Assembly (NCBI GenBank): GCA_963575745.1
Contig: CAUYUJ010015727.1
Coordinates: 133,320 to 197,319, forward strand
Source: Prorocentrum cordatum
Lineage: Eukaryota; Sar; Dinophyceae; Prorocentrales; Prorocentraceae
Length of the DNA stretch: 64,000 nt
Direction: 5' to 3'
The position numbers and the translations under genes were made by a program. Below the pieces are notes generated by a model. The model was not told where the DNA came from. It saw only the letters and a program-made list of their open reading frames with translations, and did no database searches. Position 1 is the stretch's first letter; each line of letters starts with the position of its first letter. Below, one piece after another: positions 30,234 to 39,774 of this stretch.

Positions 30234-32172
30234 ATGGCGGGGACGCCGCCCGCTGAAGATCACCAGCAGCATTCTCTGGCAGTGATGTTCGGAGCAGCCA
30301 GGCCGAAAAACAAGGGAGTGATGACCAAGGCGCCCGCAGCGAAGCCCCGTGGGAAAGCTAAGCTATCGGGGACGCAGATGACACTGACTGGACAGCTTGT
30401 GCCGCCGCTCGCATTGACCGACGCAGGGCCGCCGAAGGCACGCGGGAAAAGCAAAGGCAAGGGCAAAGGTAAGCACCCCGCAGCGTTGAGGACGGCTCGC
30501 AAAGCTGCGTCAGCCGCAGCTCCCGCCGAAGAACTGCCTCCTCAGGGCGCAGCGGCTTTGCCACCAGAGCCGGACGACGCAGCGTCAGAGGCGGCATCGG
30601 GCTCCGAGGAGCGCGGCGACGAGATTGGTTCCGAGCTCGGCGTCAAACAGGATGAGCTTGAGAGTGCCAAGCGTGAGCTTGAGGAGGAAGAGGCTCCACC
30701 GCAGGGCGCGGTAGCCAAGGTTGAGAATGAGGAGCGCTCGCCCGAGGCGGCAGCGCCGCAGGCGGAGGAGGAGGAGGCAGCTCAGGACGATCCGCCAGCA
30801 GGCGCTCCCCAGGTAGGGGAGTTCGTGGATGTGCATGGCATCGGGCATAGCATCGTGCGTTGCAACCGCTGCTGTCGCACGGCAAAGGAGTGCAACTACA
30901 GGATCAGGGCGAAGGGCCAGTCGACTTACCAGTGCGACGCGTGCAACACGAACGGGGTGCGCCTTTCTCGGAGGTTCGGACAGTGGCCGCCAAAGTGTTT
31001 CGCCAAAATGAAGAGTGAGTTCAAGCAGCAGTTCTACAAGGATCTGGCAGAAGATCCTGGGCTGTCGAACCTCGATCGCATTGAAGCCTTCGTGGTCAGC
31101 TCAATCACTGTCCAACGGATGGAGGAGGAGCGCGTCCGCAAGGGTGGCAAGTACCTTCCGCTGAGGAAGTGGGCGCACGACGGCTTCGACGCGAAAAAGA
31201 TTGAAGATAATGTGCAGGATAAGAGGTGGAACCCTGATCTCGGGGAGTGGACGTACAGGCCGCAATTGGAGGCGGCCTGGAGCGAGACAGTGGAGGCCGC
31301 AGTGCGCAACGAGCTGTACACCGATAAGAGGACGCAGGCGAAGCAGAGCGGCCCGCGGGCAGCGGCCTCGACGGGCGTCGCAGAGCACGGCGGCGACAAG
31401 GGCGACAGAAGCGACGAGAGCGACATGTCCAGATCCAGGCGGCGCCGCAGGCGCAGGTCTGACAGCCGCAGGAGGAGGAGGCGCAGCATGAGCAGGCGCG
31501 ACAGCAGGGGCAGGCGCGACAGCAGGAGCAGACGCCGCGACAGACGTCGCGACACCAACCGCAGCAGGAGCCGCTCGCGCGGCGACCGCGACAGGAGCAA
31601 GAGCCGCCGCAAGGGCAGGAGCAAGAGCCGCGGCAAGAGCAAGGACAGGAGCAAGAGCAGGCCGTTTGGGGGTTCAACGCAGGGGTGTCGCCTGGGCTTC
31701 GCATTCGTTTTCGGTTTCCGTTCAACTCTTCAGGTTCGGATCGGGTTATTGATTTCGCTCGGCTCGAAGTGTTGTCATTTTCGGACAACCCCGAAGGCTC
31801 CGCAGGGATAAGGACGCTGAGAAGGAGCGGAGGCGACAGGAAGCGAGGGAGAAGGCCGAGCAGGCCAAGAAGGAGACGCAGGAGAAAAACCTGGCGCTGA
31901 AGTGGATCGGCACCGCAACGAGGCTCGAGACAGAGCTGGACGGGTACCTCGAGCATGAGAAGGCGGACAAGGTGCCGTCATGGGCTGTGAAGAACGCGAA
32001 GGCGGCGAGGAAGTCTGTGGCAGTCATGAAGGCGGTGGCGCAGAAGCGCGTGCACAGCGGCGTGGCGTTGACGATCACGCAGGACGAGGCCATCAGCATC
32101 CAGAAGGATGCGAGCTCGGCGGCGAGGGCCATCGCGGGGATGCTCAAGGAGGCGCAGAAGCACAGCACCTGA
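30234..32172 (+). CDS. element gene E: Cys-cluster and RS-domain protein (about 597 aa)
   Basis: ATG at 30234 lies between two GGCGG-N5-CCGCC palindromes (30219-30233 and 30236-30250). Exon 1 is 30234-31660, exon 2 is 31806-32172 (TGA). The 145-bp intron has a GC donor and AG acceptor, and the joint restores ...KSRDKDAEKERR.... Order: basic N-terminus with KARGKSKGKGKGK, acidic Ala/Glu region (residues about 100-195), a Cys cluster near 208-240 (CNRCCRTAKEC, CDACNTNG) that looks like a zinc ribbon, a helical segment (FKQQFYKDLAEDPG, KYLPLRKWAHDGFD), an RS/RR-repeat domain (about 395-480, SRSRRRRRRRSDSRRR) and a Lys/Ala helical tail. RS domains are typical of splicing factors, but no RRM is visible, so a splicing role is not claimed. 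Sits downstream of the iteron and double-hairpin region. A weak spliced-leader-like stretch is at 30164-30185. Confidence 0.65.
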
Positions 32173-32179
32173 GCGCCCC

Positions 32180-32263
32180 ATGGTGGCCCAGTACATCATG
32201 AAGTACGGCCTGAAAAAGGTGGAGAAGGACCCGAATAAGCCGCGGCCGCTGGGCCGCTCGTGA
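32180..32263 (+). pseudogene. fragment of a gene C-like domain (3' part)
   Basis: Reads MVAQYIMKYGLKKVEKDPNK then PRPLGRS and a stop. It aligns with the part of gene C following WRSET (LKEYQMKYDYKKFRDRG). It starts only 7 nt after gene E ends and has no room for its own upstream exon. Confidence 0.45.
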
Positions 32264-32864
32264 GCAGGGGCGGCAGTTGGGCCGCTCCTGACGAGGTGTG
32301 TGATTTCGTACAATTGTTATTGTTGGTGAAACAACATTTCCACCGCCACCCCACTCGTTACCACCGCAGCCCTTCGTTTGGCGGGGATGCCGCCTTTCCA
32401 CTCTCGCAAGCCCTTGGCGGACATGCCGCCTTGCCTTCATTTGGCGGAGATGCCGCCTTTGCTGCTCATCGCGCTCCGATGCCTCACTTGGCGAGGCGAA
32501 GCGCTTGCATAACTCCCTCCTGCTCGAGCGCGTCCTGCCCGAGACCCTACCGCGCGAGCTGTGGCTCGCGAAGGCCAGCGACACCGTTGGGAATCCCATC
32601 GATTGGCGGTCGGAGACGAAGCAGAGGCGAAGCAGCTCCTTGGCAGGGGCGGCAGTTGGGCCGCTCATGACGAGGTGTGTGATTTCGTACAATTGTTATT
32701 GTTGTTGAAAAAAACATTTCTTCGTTGCCATCGCCACCCCACTCGTTACCACCGCAGCCCTTCGTTTGGCGGGGATGCCGCCTTTCCACTCTCGCAAGCC
32801 CTTGGCGGACATGCCGCCTTGCCTTCATTTGGCGGAGATGCCGCCTTTGCTGCCCACCGCGCTC
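32264..32864. repeat. direct duplication (32264-32476 and 32643-32864)
   Basis: GCAGGGGCGGCAGTTGGGCC, GACGAGGTGTGTGATTTCGT, ACAATTGTTATTGTTG, CCACCCCACTCGTTACCACC and three GGCGG palindromes occur in the same order in both copies, offset 379-388 bp, with small indels. Confidence 0.92.
32477..32625 (+). pseudogene. fragment of a gene C-like domain (5' part)
   Basis: Open frame reading GEAKRLHNSLLLERVLPETL, then PRELWLAKASDTVGNPIDWR and SET. Shares VGNPIDWRSET with gene C (same DNA word GTTGGGAATCCCATCGA), then breaks into Gln/Arg/Ser. The matching 3' part lies upstream at 32180, so duplication and deletion have shuffled a former gene. Confidence 0.5.
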
Positions 32865-32918
32865 GCACCGTTCTCTCGCGTTTCCCAATGACATGATCTG
32901 CCACCGTCCCACCCCTCA

Positions 32919-32940
32919 TCCGTAGTCTTTGTGGCTCAAG
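32919..32940 (+). other. relict dinoflagellate spliced leader
   Basis: 22 nt beginning TCCGTAGTC and ending TTTGTGGCTCAAG match the conserved spliced leader at 19 of 22 positions without gaps. Only positions 8, 10 and 13 differ. It lies 43 nt upstream of the ATG of gene F, exactly where the leader sits on a mature trans-spliced mRNA. Genomic leaders in this position are the known signature of genes re-inserted from cDNA in dinoflagellates. Confidence 0.8.
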
Positions 32941-32983
32941 TGGAGCCGCTCGAGGTCGTGCCCCTTCGCGGTCTTGCGCCGCC

Positions 32984-33280
32984 ATGGCGAGCATCGCGGA
33001 CAAGTACGACGTCGATGACTTCGAGCTCATCACGGGTGGCAGTGCGTGGAGCTGGGCGACCATCGTGGTGCGCTTCATCGAGTGGCGCAATCGTTGCCGC
33101 CATGCACGCGCCGTTGGCATCAAGGGCCAGATGCTCATCGACAAGGCGCGGCGCATGATGGAGGAGGCGCGCCGCACCGAGGAGCGCGGCAAGATGCTGT
33201 GCCAGATGTCGAAGCAGATGGTGCAGGACATCCCAGGCGGCATTCGGTTCTTCTGCCGCCAGCCGCACCAGGAGAGCTGA
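32984..33280 (+). CDS. element gene F: 98-aa protein behind a relict spliced leader
   Basis: Intronless frame, ATG at 32984 in GCCGCCATGG, stop TGA at 33278. N-terminal acidic stretch (KYDVDDFELITGGSAWSW), then a Trp-containing helix (ATIVVRFIEWRNRCRHARAV) and a long charged helix (DKARRMMEEARRTEERGKML) likely to form a coiled coil, ending IRFFCRQPHQES. No family recognised. Intronless, with a leader relict 43 nt upstream, it looks like a retrogene. It is intact, so the insertion is young or the protein is kept by selection. Confidence 0.65.
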   Translation: MASIADKYDVDDFELITGGSAWSWATIVVRFIEWRNRCRHARAVGIKGQMLIDKARRMMEEARRTEERGKMLCQMSKQMVQDIPGGIRFFCRQPHQES

Positions 33281-33639
33281 GCGGCGATCGGCTGGGCCGA
33301 TAGAGGAGGATAAGGAGGAAGAGGAGGCAGGATGAGGAGAGGAGGAGGAGGTGGATGAGGAGTTGGAGGCAGCACGCGCACCCGCACTAAGAGCCGCCAG
33401 CCGCCGCCGCGCCCGTCCCGCGCTGCGCCCGCCCCGAGCTCGAGCCGCCAGCCGCGCCCGTCTCCGAGCGCTGGCGGCTTGGAACCCGAGCTTGAAACTC
33501 GAGCTCGAAATTGCGTGCGAGAAAAAGAAATCTCCCTTGCAAGTTCCGTTGCTACGCTCACTTCGCGCCTCCGCAATCTCCCCCACCCACCCCCCTCCCC
33601 CCTCCCCCCTCCCCCCATGCCCCCTCGCCCCCACGCTCT

Positions 33640-33712
33640 TCGGCGGCTACGCCGCCCCTCCCGACCCTTCAGGCGGCTACGCCGCCATGCCCTTCGGCGG
33701 CTACTCCGCCCC
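33640..33712. repeat. three GGCGGCTACGCCGCC-type palindromes
   Basis: TTCGGCGGCTACGCCGCC, CAGGCGGCTACGCCGCC and TTCGGCGGCTACTCCGCC in the spacer upstream of the transposase-like gene. Confidence 0.88.
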
Positions 33713-33827
33713 GCGATCCATTCCCGCCTCCACTTCCGTCTCTCTGGCTGCAATTCGTTTTTCTCAACCGCGCTGGGCCTCGCGCTGCCCCCCGCCCCCG
33801 CCCCTCCCGCGCGCGGGCGTCGGCGCA

Positions 33828-36237
33828 ATGGGGAAACGCGCCCTGCAGGTGGACAAGCAGGTGGAGCAGCGGGCTCGACTGCAACAGTGTCTGGCCCTGC
33901 GCGGCGTGTCCGCGGCTTTGCTCGAGCGAATCGTGACTGCGCTTGGCCATGGCGACGACGCGGGCGATGCTATAGACGTGAGCGCTCGGGCCATGCAGCG
34001 ATCGCAGACGGCATCCGTGGCCGATCTCATCAGCGCAGTGCGGCTGCAGCCCAAGATCGGCACGCCTTTCCGATGGAGCGTGGCGCTGCCGCATCGGCTG
34101 ATGCCGAGGCTCCTGTCGGACTGCCCTCTCTGGAGTTCAATGTTTTGGGAAGCGATGCGCCGTTTCCCTGTGTCGCGCGATCGGCCGTGGAGGCTTTTGC
34201 TGTACTACGACGACATTGGCGTGGGCAACGCCTTGAAGATAGATAATCGTCGGAATCAGCTCGCGGTGTATGCGAGTTTCCTCGAGTTCGGATCCTTCTT
34301 GCAGAAGGAGGTTGCGTGGCTGCCGATCGGCACCTTGCGCGTCGTCGTGAAGAAGAGCATCGGCGGCTCGGCCGTGGCGCGGGCATTGCTTCGCGCGCTG
34401 TTCCTGGGCCCAGAGAGTCTGTCGGAGCACGGTGCGCCAATCGGCGGCGTGCACTTTTTCGCCAAGTTCCACCGCTTGATTGCAGACGAGGCGGCTGGAA
34501 AAGAGACATTCTGCACCAAGGGCGCTGCAGGTCTGAGACCGTGCTTGCAATGCAAGAACGTTGTGCTGGATCAGGCGGAATGTCTTGCAGACTACGACGA
34601 CGATGATTACCTCGTGCCTCTCTGGTGCGCTGACTCGTCGCGCTTTGACCCGCTGTCGTCAGACGAGTTTTTGCAGCAATATGATGATTTGGCGTCGCTG
34701 CGGGACACGACAACCAGAGCGAACATCGAGAGACTGGAGCCAGGGAGGAAAACATTTCCATCGATCCCCTTCTGATGTCCCCCCCTTCCTTCCCTTCTGA
34801 TGTTCCGGCCCCCGAAGGAGACGGCAATGGGCATCACTCTGGATGACCGTTCTCTGGTGGCGTGCCAGGCGTTGCGGACGGTGGCGCCGCCGAGCACATA
34901 CGTGAGGGACCCCATGCATACCATGCTGGCCAGCGGCGGGACCTTGCAGGTCGAAATCTTTGCGCTCCTCAAGGCGGTGAGGGATGTCATCCCCGACGCG
35001 TGGGGAACGTGGCGGGATCGCTGCTCGGCGTGGCGGACTGGCAGACGCGGCAGGAAACCGCCAGCGTTTCTGTTCAGCGTGGCTCGGAAGAAAGCGACCT
35101 GCAAGGCGTCGCACTTCGTGGGCAAGGCGTCGGATTGCTTGGCCGTGTTCCCTTTGATTCGTCATTGGGTGCACACAGAGCTGCGTCCCAGCGGCATGGC
35201 GAACGCTGCGGCGCGGTCGTTCGAGGCGATGGCGAAGATGCTCGAATTGTACATGCAGGGCAAAAGGACATGCGGCCGCAGCTGAAACGCAAACGCTGGC
35301 CTGCGCGTTCGAGGATGCACCGCGTCGGCCCGCGCGCATCCTCGAGCGCTTAGGTGGCAGGCGGTTCGGCTACGTCCTGAGGATCGGCGCCGTGCCGAAT
35401 TTGATAGCTGTCTGGACCAAGGCCGTTTCGATTTCCTTGGCGCTGCACAAAGCCGCGCACGGGCCAGCCCTGATCAAGCCGAAGCATCATTATTTGTGGC
35501 ACGTCCCCGACCAGCCTGCGGAGGACGGCATCTGGTTGGACGCCTTCGTACTCGAGCGGAAGCACAACCTGCTTCGGTCCAGGTCGCAGGAGATCGACAA
35601 CCCTGAGAATTTCGAGCGGTCGGCCTTGACGGCGATGCTCGCCTGCTTCCTGGAGGAAGCGAAGGAGGCGCCGCGCTCCCGCGCCAAAGCGTGGCGCACG
35701 CCAGAGCTGGACAGTACGTTCGGGCACTCGGGGCGCAACCTTGCATGCCCTTTGTGGAGGAAGATGGGCTGGGAGAGGGGAAGGCGGTTTGCCGCCGAGG
35801 CGGCTCGCCGCCAGGAGGAGGAGGAGGAGGAGGAGGAGGAGGAGGAGGAGGAGGAACCCCTCCGCAGGGCTGAAACGTGGACCAGCAGAGAGGCGTCGAT
35901 CGACGGCCAGATGTACGGCAGCCAGGACAGACGGCGCAACCAACCTTGGTATTTAGGGGTGCACATGCGTGTGCCCCCCCAAAAATCGAGGCGTTGCTGC
36001 CCTCAGGATTTTCTCCTGGGCGACGGCGAGGCGTACATCGTGCATTGCTGCGCGCAGGCTGGCGCCGCCAGCTACCTGCTGGTGGAGACCCTGGAATGGG
36101 TGCGCGCGCCATGCCCAGGCGCGTCCCTGTGGCGGCCGCGCGGCGACGTCGCCGTGATGCCCGCCGAGCTGATCCCGCCAGCCTGGGCGGCTTATCGGCG
36201 ACTACAGGACGATGGCTATGTGCTCGCCATCACGTGA
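33828..36237 (+). pseudogene. element gene G: DDE-transposase-like gene with one frameshift
   Basis: ATG at 33828. Exon 1 is 33828-34736 (303 codons). The 81-bp intron 34737-34817 has a GA donor and AG acceptor, both junctions reading GGAG, and joins NIERL to ETAMGITLDD. The coding frame continues to about 35270, where a single-base shift moves it from frame 3 to frame 1; it then runs to TGA at 36235. Landmarks: RLLLYYDDIGVGNALK (residues about 122-137), HFFAKFHRLIADEAAG, a CLQCKN pair, TYVRDPMHTMLASGG, IKPKHHYLWHVPD and LDAFVLERKHNLLR, then an in-frame poly-Glu run at 35817-35855 and a C-terminal domain ending DGYVLAIT. YYDD, DPMH and the final ERKH fit the layout of DDE transposases of Plavaka/CACTA-like or KDZ-like type, but I cannot fix the family. 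The frameshift may be decay or a sequence error. Confidence 0.6.
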
Positions 36238-36263
36238 AAAAGGAAAAAACGAGCGCATGCGAG

Positions 36264-36330
36264 AGCGGATATGCCGCTGGCGGATGCGCCGCCCTTCGAT
36301 AGAGAGGTGCAGGAGGGAGGGGCGGATATG
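36264..36330. repeat. double hairpin plus one single palindrome
   Basis: AGCGGATATGCCGCT joined to GGCGGATGCGCCGCC (36264-36293), then GGCGGATATGCCGCC near 36322. Last members of the hairpin family inside the element. Confidence 0.9.
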
Positions 36331-36537
36331 CCGCCGAAGAAGGAAGGCGGGCTCGGGGAGGGAAGGCGGCAGGAGGGAGCGGGGGCGGGCTGGCCGCCGA
36401 CAACGAGGAGAGGAGAGGGGAGGCGGTGATGGCCGCCGAGGGGAGGCAGTTTGAAGAATAGTTGATCCCCCCCCCTCTCCCTCTCCCCCCTTCCCCTCCG
36501 CGCCCCGCAGGCGTCCTGAGGGCGGCTCGGCGCGTCG

Positions 36538-36989
36538 ACCTGCGGCGCCCTGTCCTGAAAAACTGTTGTGTTGTAGTTGTTAAAACGTTTTTTTGTGTTT
36601 TTTTCCCGAAACATAGCAATATCAAGAACAAACATGCAAAACATAGAAAGTTATGCAAATTTCGGGTTAACCGAATCGGACAGCCCACATCGACTTAGCT
36701 GACTTAGCTACTAAGTTGGGTATGTTGAGGTGTATGTATCGATATATCTTGGCAGTGGTACCCGATAGCTCAGTTGATAAGATGGATGGTTCTGTGAGTA
36801 GTATGTATGGTATGTTGTTGAATATACTTATCTAACAAAACGTTAAGTAGATGAATGCGAAGTTCGATATTTTATATATGTTGAATATGTGAGGTCAACT
36901 AGCATGAACCTACATACATCTTCGTTGAAACGATTTCATCGGATATACAACGCTCTTACCGCACTTACACCCACCCGACGATCAAAGCG
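36538..36989 (-). repeat. right terminal inverted-repeat region
   Basis: Block 3 is at 36538-36561, block 2 at 36682-36699 and block 1 at 36949-36989, in about 390 bp of AT-rich sequence. GACTTAGCT is repeated next to block 2. No gene. Confidence 0.8.
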
Positions 36990-37220
36990 GGGCCTCGTGC
37001 GGCCTCCCCTCCTGCGGCGGCCAGCGCCGCCGCCGCCCGCCGCCCCGGGGGAGTCGGCCGTGGGGGGACCTCGGCAGGCGGCGGGCTCTGGGGTGTATAG
37101 TGCGGGCCCCGCCCGCCGGGGCCCGGTCTAATTAGTCGACTCGTGCTGTGGGGCAGGGTTGGCCCCGCTCGCTCTCCGGGGGCAGGTCGGCGGCCTCTCG
37201 ATCTCCCCGGTTGGGAACTT

Positions 37221-37419
37221 CGGGCCGGACGAGAGGGGGGGAGCGGGAAAGGGGTGGTTGTTACGAAATTTGCTGCATGCAGCTGGTTTCGGGGCCCCAC
37301 CGAGGGGCCCAGTCCTCGATACATTGCCGCCCCTGGCGCCGGGAGGCGCCAGGAACATCAGCTACGTGAGCTGATTGTCAAACTCCCCCTTTGCTATCCC
37401 CCCTTTTCGCCCGACCCGA
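37221..37419. mobile_element. MITE family M5, copy 2
   Basis: Ends CGGGCCGGACGAGAGGGG and CCCCTTTTCGCCCGACCCG are inverted. Core words TTTGCTGCATGCAGCTGG and GCGCCGGGAGGCGCC as in copy 1. It sits 230 bp outside the right end of the large element. Confidence 0.8.
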
Positions 37420-37857
37420 AAAATCTGGCAGGAGGGGCTCCGGAAAACCTGTCCGGAGGGGGGGGGAGGCAAACAGTTCCTTCAGAATCGGTCCCCCCAC
37501 ACACACCTTGCTTGCGGTTGAGAAACTGGCAGAAGTCTGTCATGCCGCGGCCAGCCGTGGCGACGACGGTGCGCTTTTCTCTCTCCCCCCGTGCTGCCGA
37601 CCCAGAACCAGTGCTGGGCCACCTCAGCCCTCAAACCGGCTCCAACTTCCAGGCGGTGGTTGTGGATAAATCCCCGCCTCGCATGCGGGTCGAGGAAGGT
37701 GAAGATGAGAGGCTGCCCTTTCCCGTCGCACCCGCGTCTGTGGCGTGGTTCGCTGCCCGCTTAAACGTTTTTTTAAGGTAGACCAGGACGCTGGCTCGCC
37801 CGAGAAACTGCAGCTGTGGCTCGAAACATTCTTCATGACTCGTTTGTGATCGTTTTC
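37420..37857. other. no gene seen
   Basis: Short overlapping frames only. A stretch near 37570-37690 is GC3-rich but has no partner. Confidence 0.4.
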
Positions 37858-38066
37858 TTATTCGTTGTTTTGCCGATCGGCGCGGGCCCTCGCACCCCCC
37901 CCCTGCCCCATGGAGTCGATCTTTGCTGTTTCAGGCGCCTGTTTCGAGCAGAAGGAGTCTCCCTTACAGGACGCACGGTTGCAAACAGTCGCACTAAGCA
38001 GAGGTCTGGAGCCAGACCATCCCCCCCTCCCCCCCCCTTTCCGCCCAATGTCGAAACGCCGAATAA
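37858..38066. mobile_element. MITE family M6, copy 1
   Basis: The left end TTATTCGTTGTTTTGCCGAT mirrors the right end ATGTCGAAACGCCGAATAA. Shares GCCCTCGCACCCCCCC, TTTGGCGCCTGTT-like and AGAGGTC(T/C)GGAGC words with 60296-60508. Confidence 0.75.
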
Positions 38067-39774
38067 CAAAAAAAAAAACGCTCACCAGGTGGGATGTTCA
38101 AGGTCCTTGTTGGCAGAGTCCTGCCTCTGGGCGCCCCGGGGCGCTCCTCGGGGCGCCCGGGCCGGTGGCCGGGAAGCTCCTCGGCGGCAGGGGAGTGGCG
38201 GGGCTGCCCACGGTGCCCCTGGCCCAAGGCAGCTGCCCTGGGCGGGGGCCCAGAGGGTCTCGAGGACCGCCCCAGTCCAGCGCAGCCAACGTGTACGTCC
38301 TTCAGCAGTGCCCTGGTGTCGCCGCCGTGGTGCGTGGCGGGGTCCAACCTGCGCAAGCCACCCAGCAACCTGCAGCACCATCCTGCACCTGACGGAGGGC
38401 TTGCTCGTAAGGGTTCTCTGCGAGCAGGACCCTCCGTTTGTCGCTCCATTCTGGAGCCCTTCTTGGGGCCTCCTGGGCCTCGCGAGGGGCCCTCTGGAGG
38501 CCCCTGGGGGCCTCCCCCGAAGTCCCGGGGGCACCCTTGGGCCAGGGGCACTTCTAGCTTCTAGCAACACACGACAGGGCGGGCGGCCTCACACCGTCCC
38601 TTTGGCGCCTGGGGGGCCAGCCTCTCGGGCAGCGGGGCCCGCTGGGAAAGGGCTCTGAGCATCACATGGCCGATCTTTCCATCTCTGCTGGCGTGGCATG
38701 GGCCCCACTGGCCGATTTCCCCCCTCCTAGATTGGCTGCTCCCCGCGGGCTTCGAGGGGCATCATGTCCCCAAGTGGGGTGGTGGGATGGTGGGGGCATG
38801 GGATGGGGACGGGGAGGGCCCCGGATCTCCGAGGATGTTTTTGGTTTCGCTCCCCGCGTGTTTCCCAGATCTCGGTCCTCCAGGGGCGGCCTTCGGGCCC
38901 GGGAGCCATGGAGGACGGCGCCGGGCCGAAGATATGCCCCTGGCGGGGCGGTCGGAGGGTCCGGGTGCGCGGATCGAGCACAGTCATATCGTCGGACGTG
39001 TGGGACCTGGATCTGTCCTCTCCGTCTGCGACTGGTTTCGAGACCAACCCGTGGAGGTGCAGCCAACGCTGGAAAGTCGGACGCCCCCGCTGGGATTCAC
39101 TTGTCTGCAGACATCTCTCGGATTCCGAACCCCAGTCGTCGTCACAGACATCCAGCTGAGACCCGCAGGAGTGGGGTTCCCCTGTGGTCACCTGCTCCTT
39201 CCACCCTCGGATGTGTGTAGGGACATTGTCTTATCCCATATTTAGTGTGTGGGCTTTTACCTGTACATGCCCTTGGTCAGCGAGCTTGCGAGCTAGAGGG
39301 AGGAGGTCGCCATGACGAACGGGAGATTTGAGGATCGATTGCGCTTTTCGTCGCCCACGACGGGAACCGCTCTGGAATCCTGGGCCCAACGCGCAGCCTC
39401 CTGGTGTCGAGTGAAAGCCGGATATCGCCATGAAGGGAGGGAACCACGAGGGGACGGGGTCACGAGGTTTCGCTCCACACTGCCCTGGAAAGGTACTGCA
39501 ACTTTCGCCAGCGGCCCGTCTCCCCGTGCCCCTGAAGCTCAATCGTCGCGCGGAGCGGCGCGCGATTTGATTTTTTCGCCGTCGGCCGCGGCCGACTCAT
39601 CGTTGAGATTCAGGGTCGGGGAGAGGGGGCGGGGGCATGGGGCGGGGGGAGGGGGAAGGTACAGGCCTCGGAACAAATTCTTGATGCTTCGCGCAACCCC
39701 ACCAGCCCATCCAGAAAAGATGCCCAGAGGAATTGCCTCGATCAGGGAAGTGGGCAGCACTCAGAGGAAGGGTC
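38067..39774. other. no gene called
   Basis: Moderately GC-rich. Competing frames are open on both strands. Around 38300-38450 two + strand frames look faintly protein-like (VLCEQDPPFVAPFW), but nothing is supported by splice sites or a domain. Confidence 0.4.

Larger units (their letters stand above)
22783..36989 (+). mobile_element. candidate 14.2-kb terminal-inverted-repeat transposon
   Basis: Positions 22783-22823 and 36949-36989 are inverted copies of one 41-bp sequence with one mismatch (CGCTTTGATCGTCGGGTGG, one variable base, then TGTAAGTGCGGTAAGAGCG...). Two further inverted matches follow in the same order inward: 22951-22968 with 36682-36699 (GCTAAGTCGATG, GGGCTG) and 23061-23084 with 36538-36561 (TTCAGGAC...GGCGCCGCAGGT). 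Both subterminal zones are AT-rich, unlike their surroundings. Inside are seven + strand genes including a DDE-transposase-like one, and spacer palindromes that are dense here and only isolated elsewhere in the window. Flanking 8-mers (GCCCTGCG left, GGGCCTCG right) do not form a clean target duplication. The alternative is an old segmental inverted duplication, but that would not explain the transposase, the AT-rich ends and the confined hairpin family together. Confidence 0.75.

Noticed and set aside
31034-31956. Minus-strand Leu/Arg and Cys/Ser-rich frames opposite gene E
   Set aside because: Mirror of the RS-repeat coding strand; no independent signal.
35817-35855. Poly-Glu run in the transposase-like gene as a sign of a non-coding microsatellite
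   Set aside because: The frame continues on both sides into family-like sequence, so it is treated as an in-frame expansion.
36768-36800. tRNA-like CCCGATAGCTCAGTTGATAA (box A)
   Set aside because: No anticodon stem, no GGTTCGA box B downstream and no acceptor pairing; only a box A resemblance.
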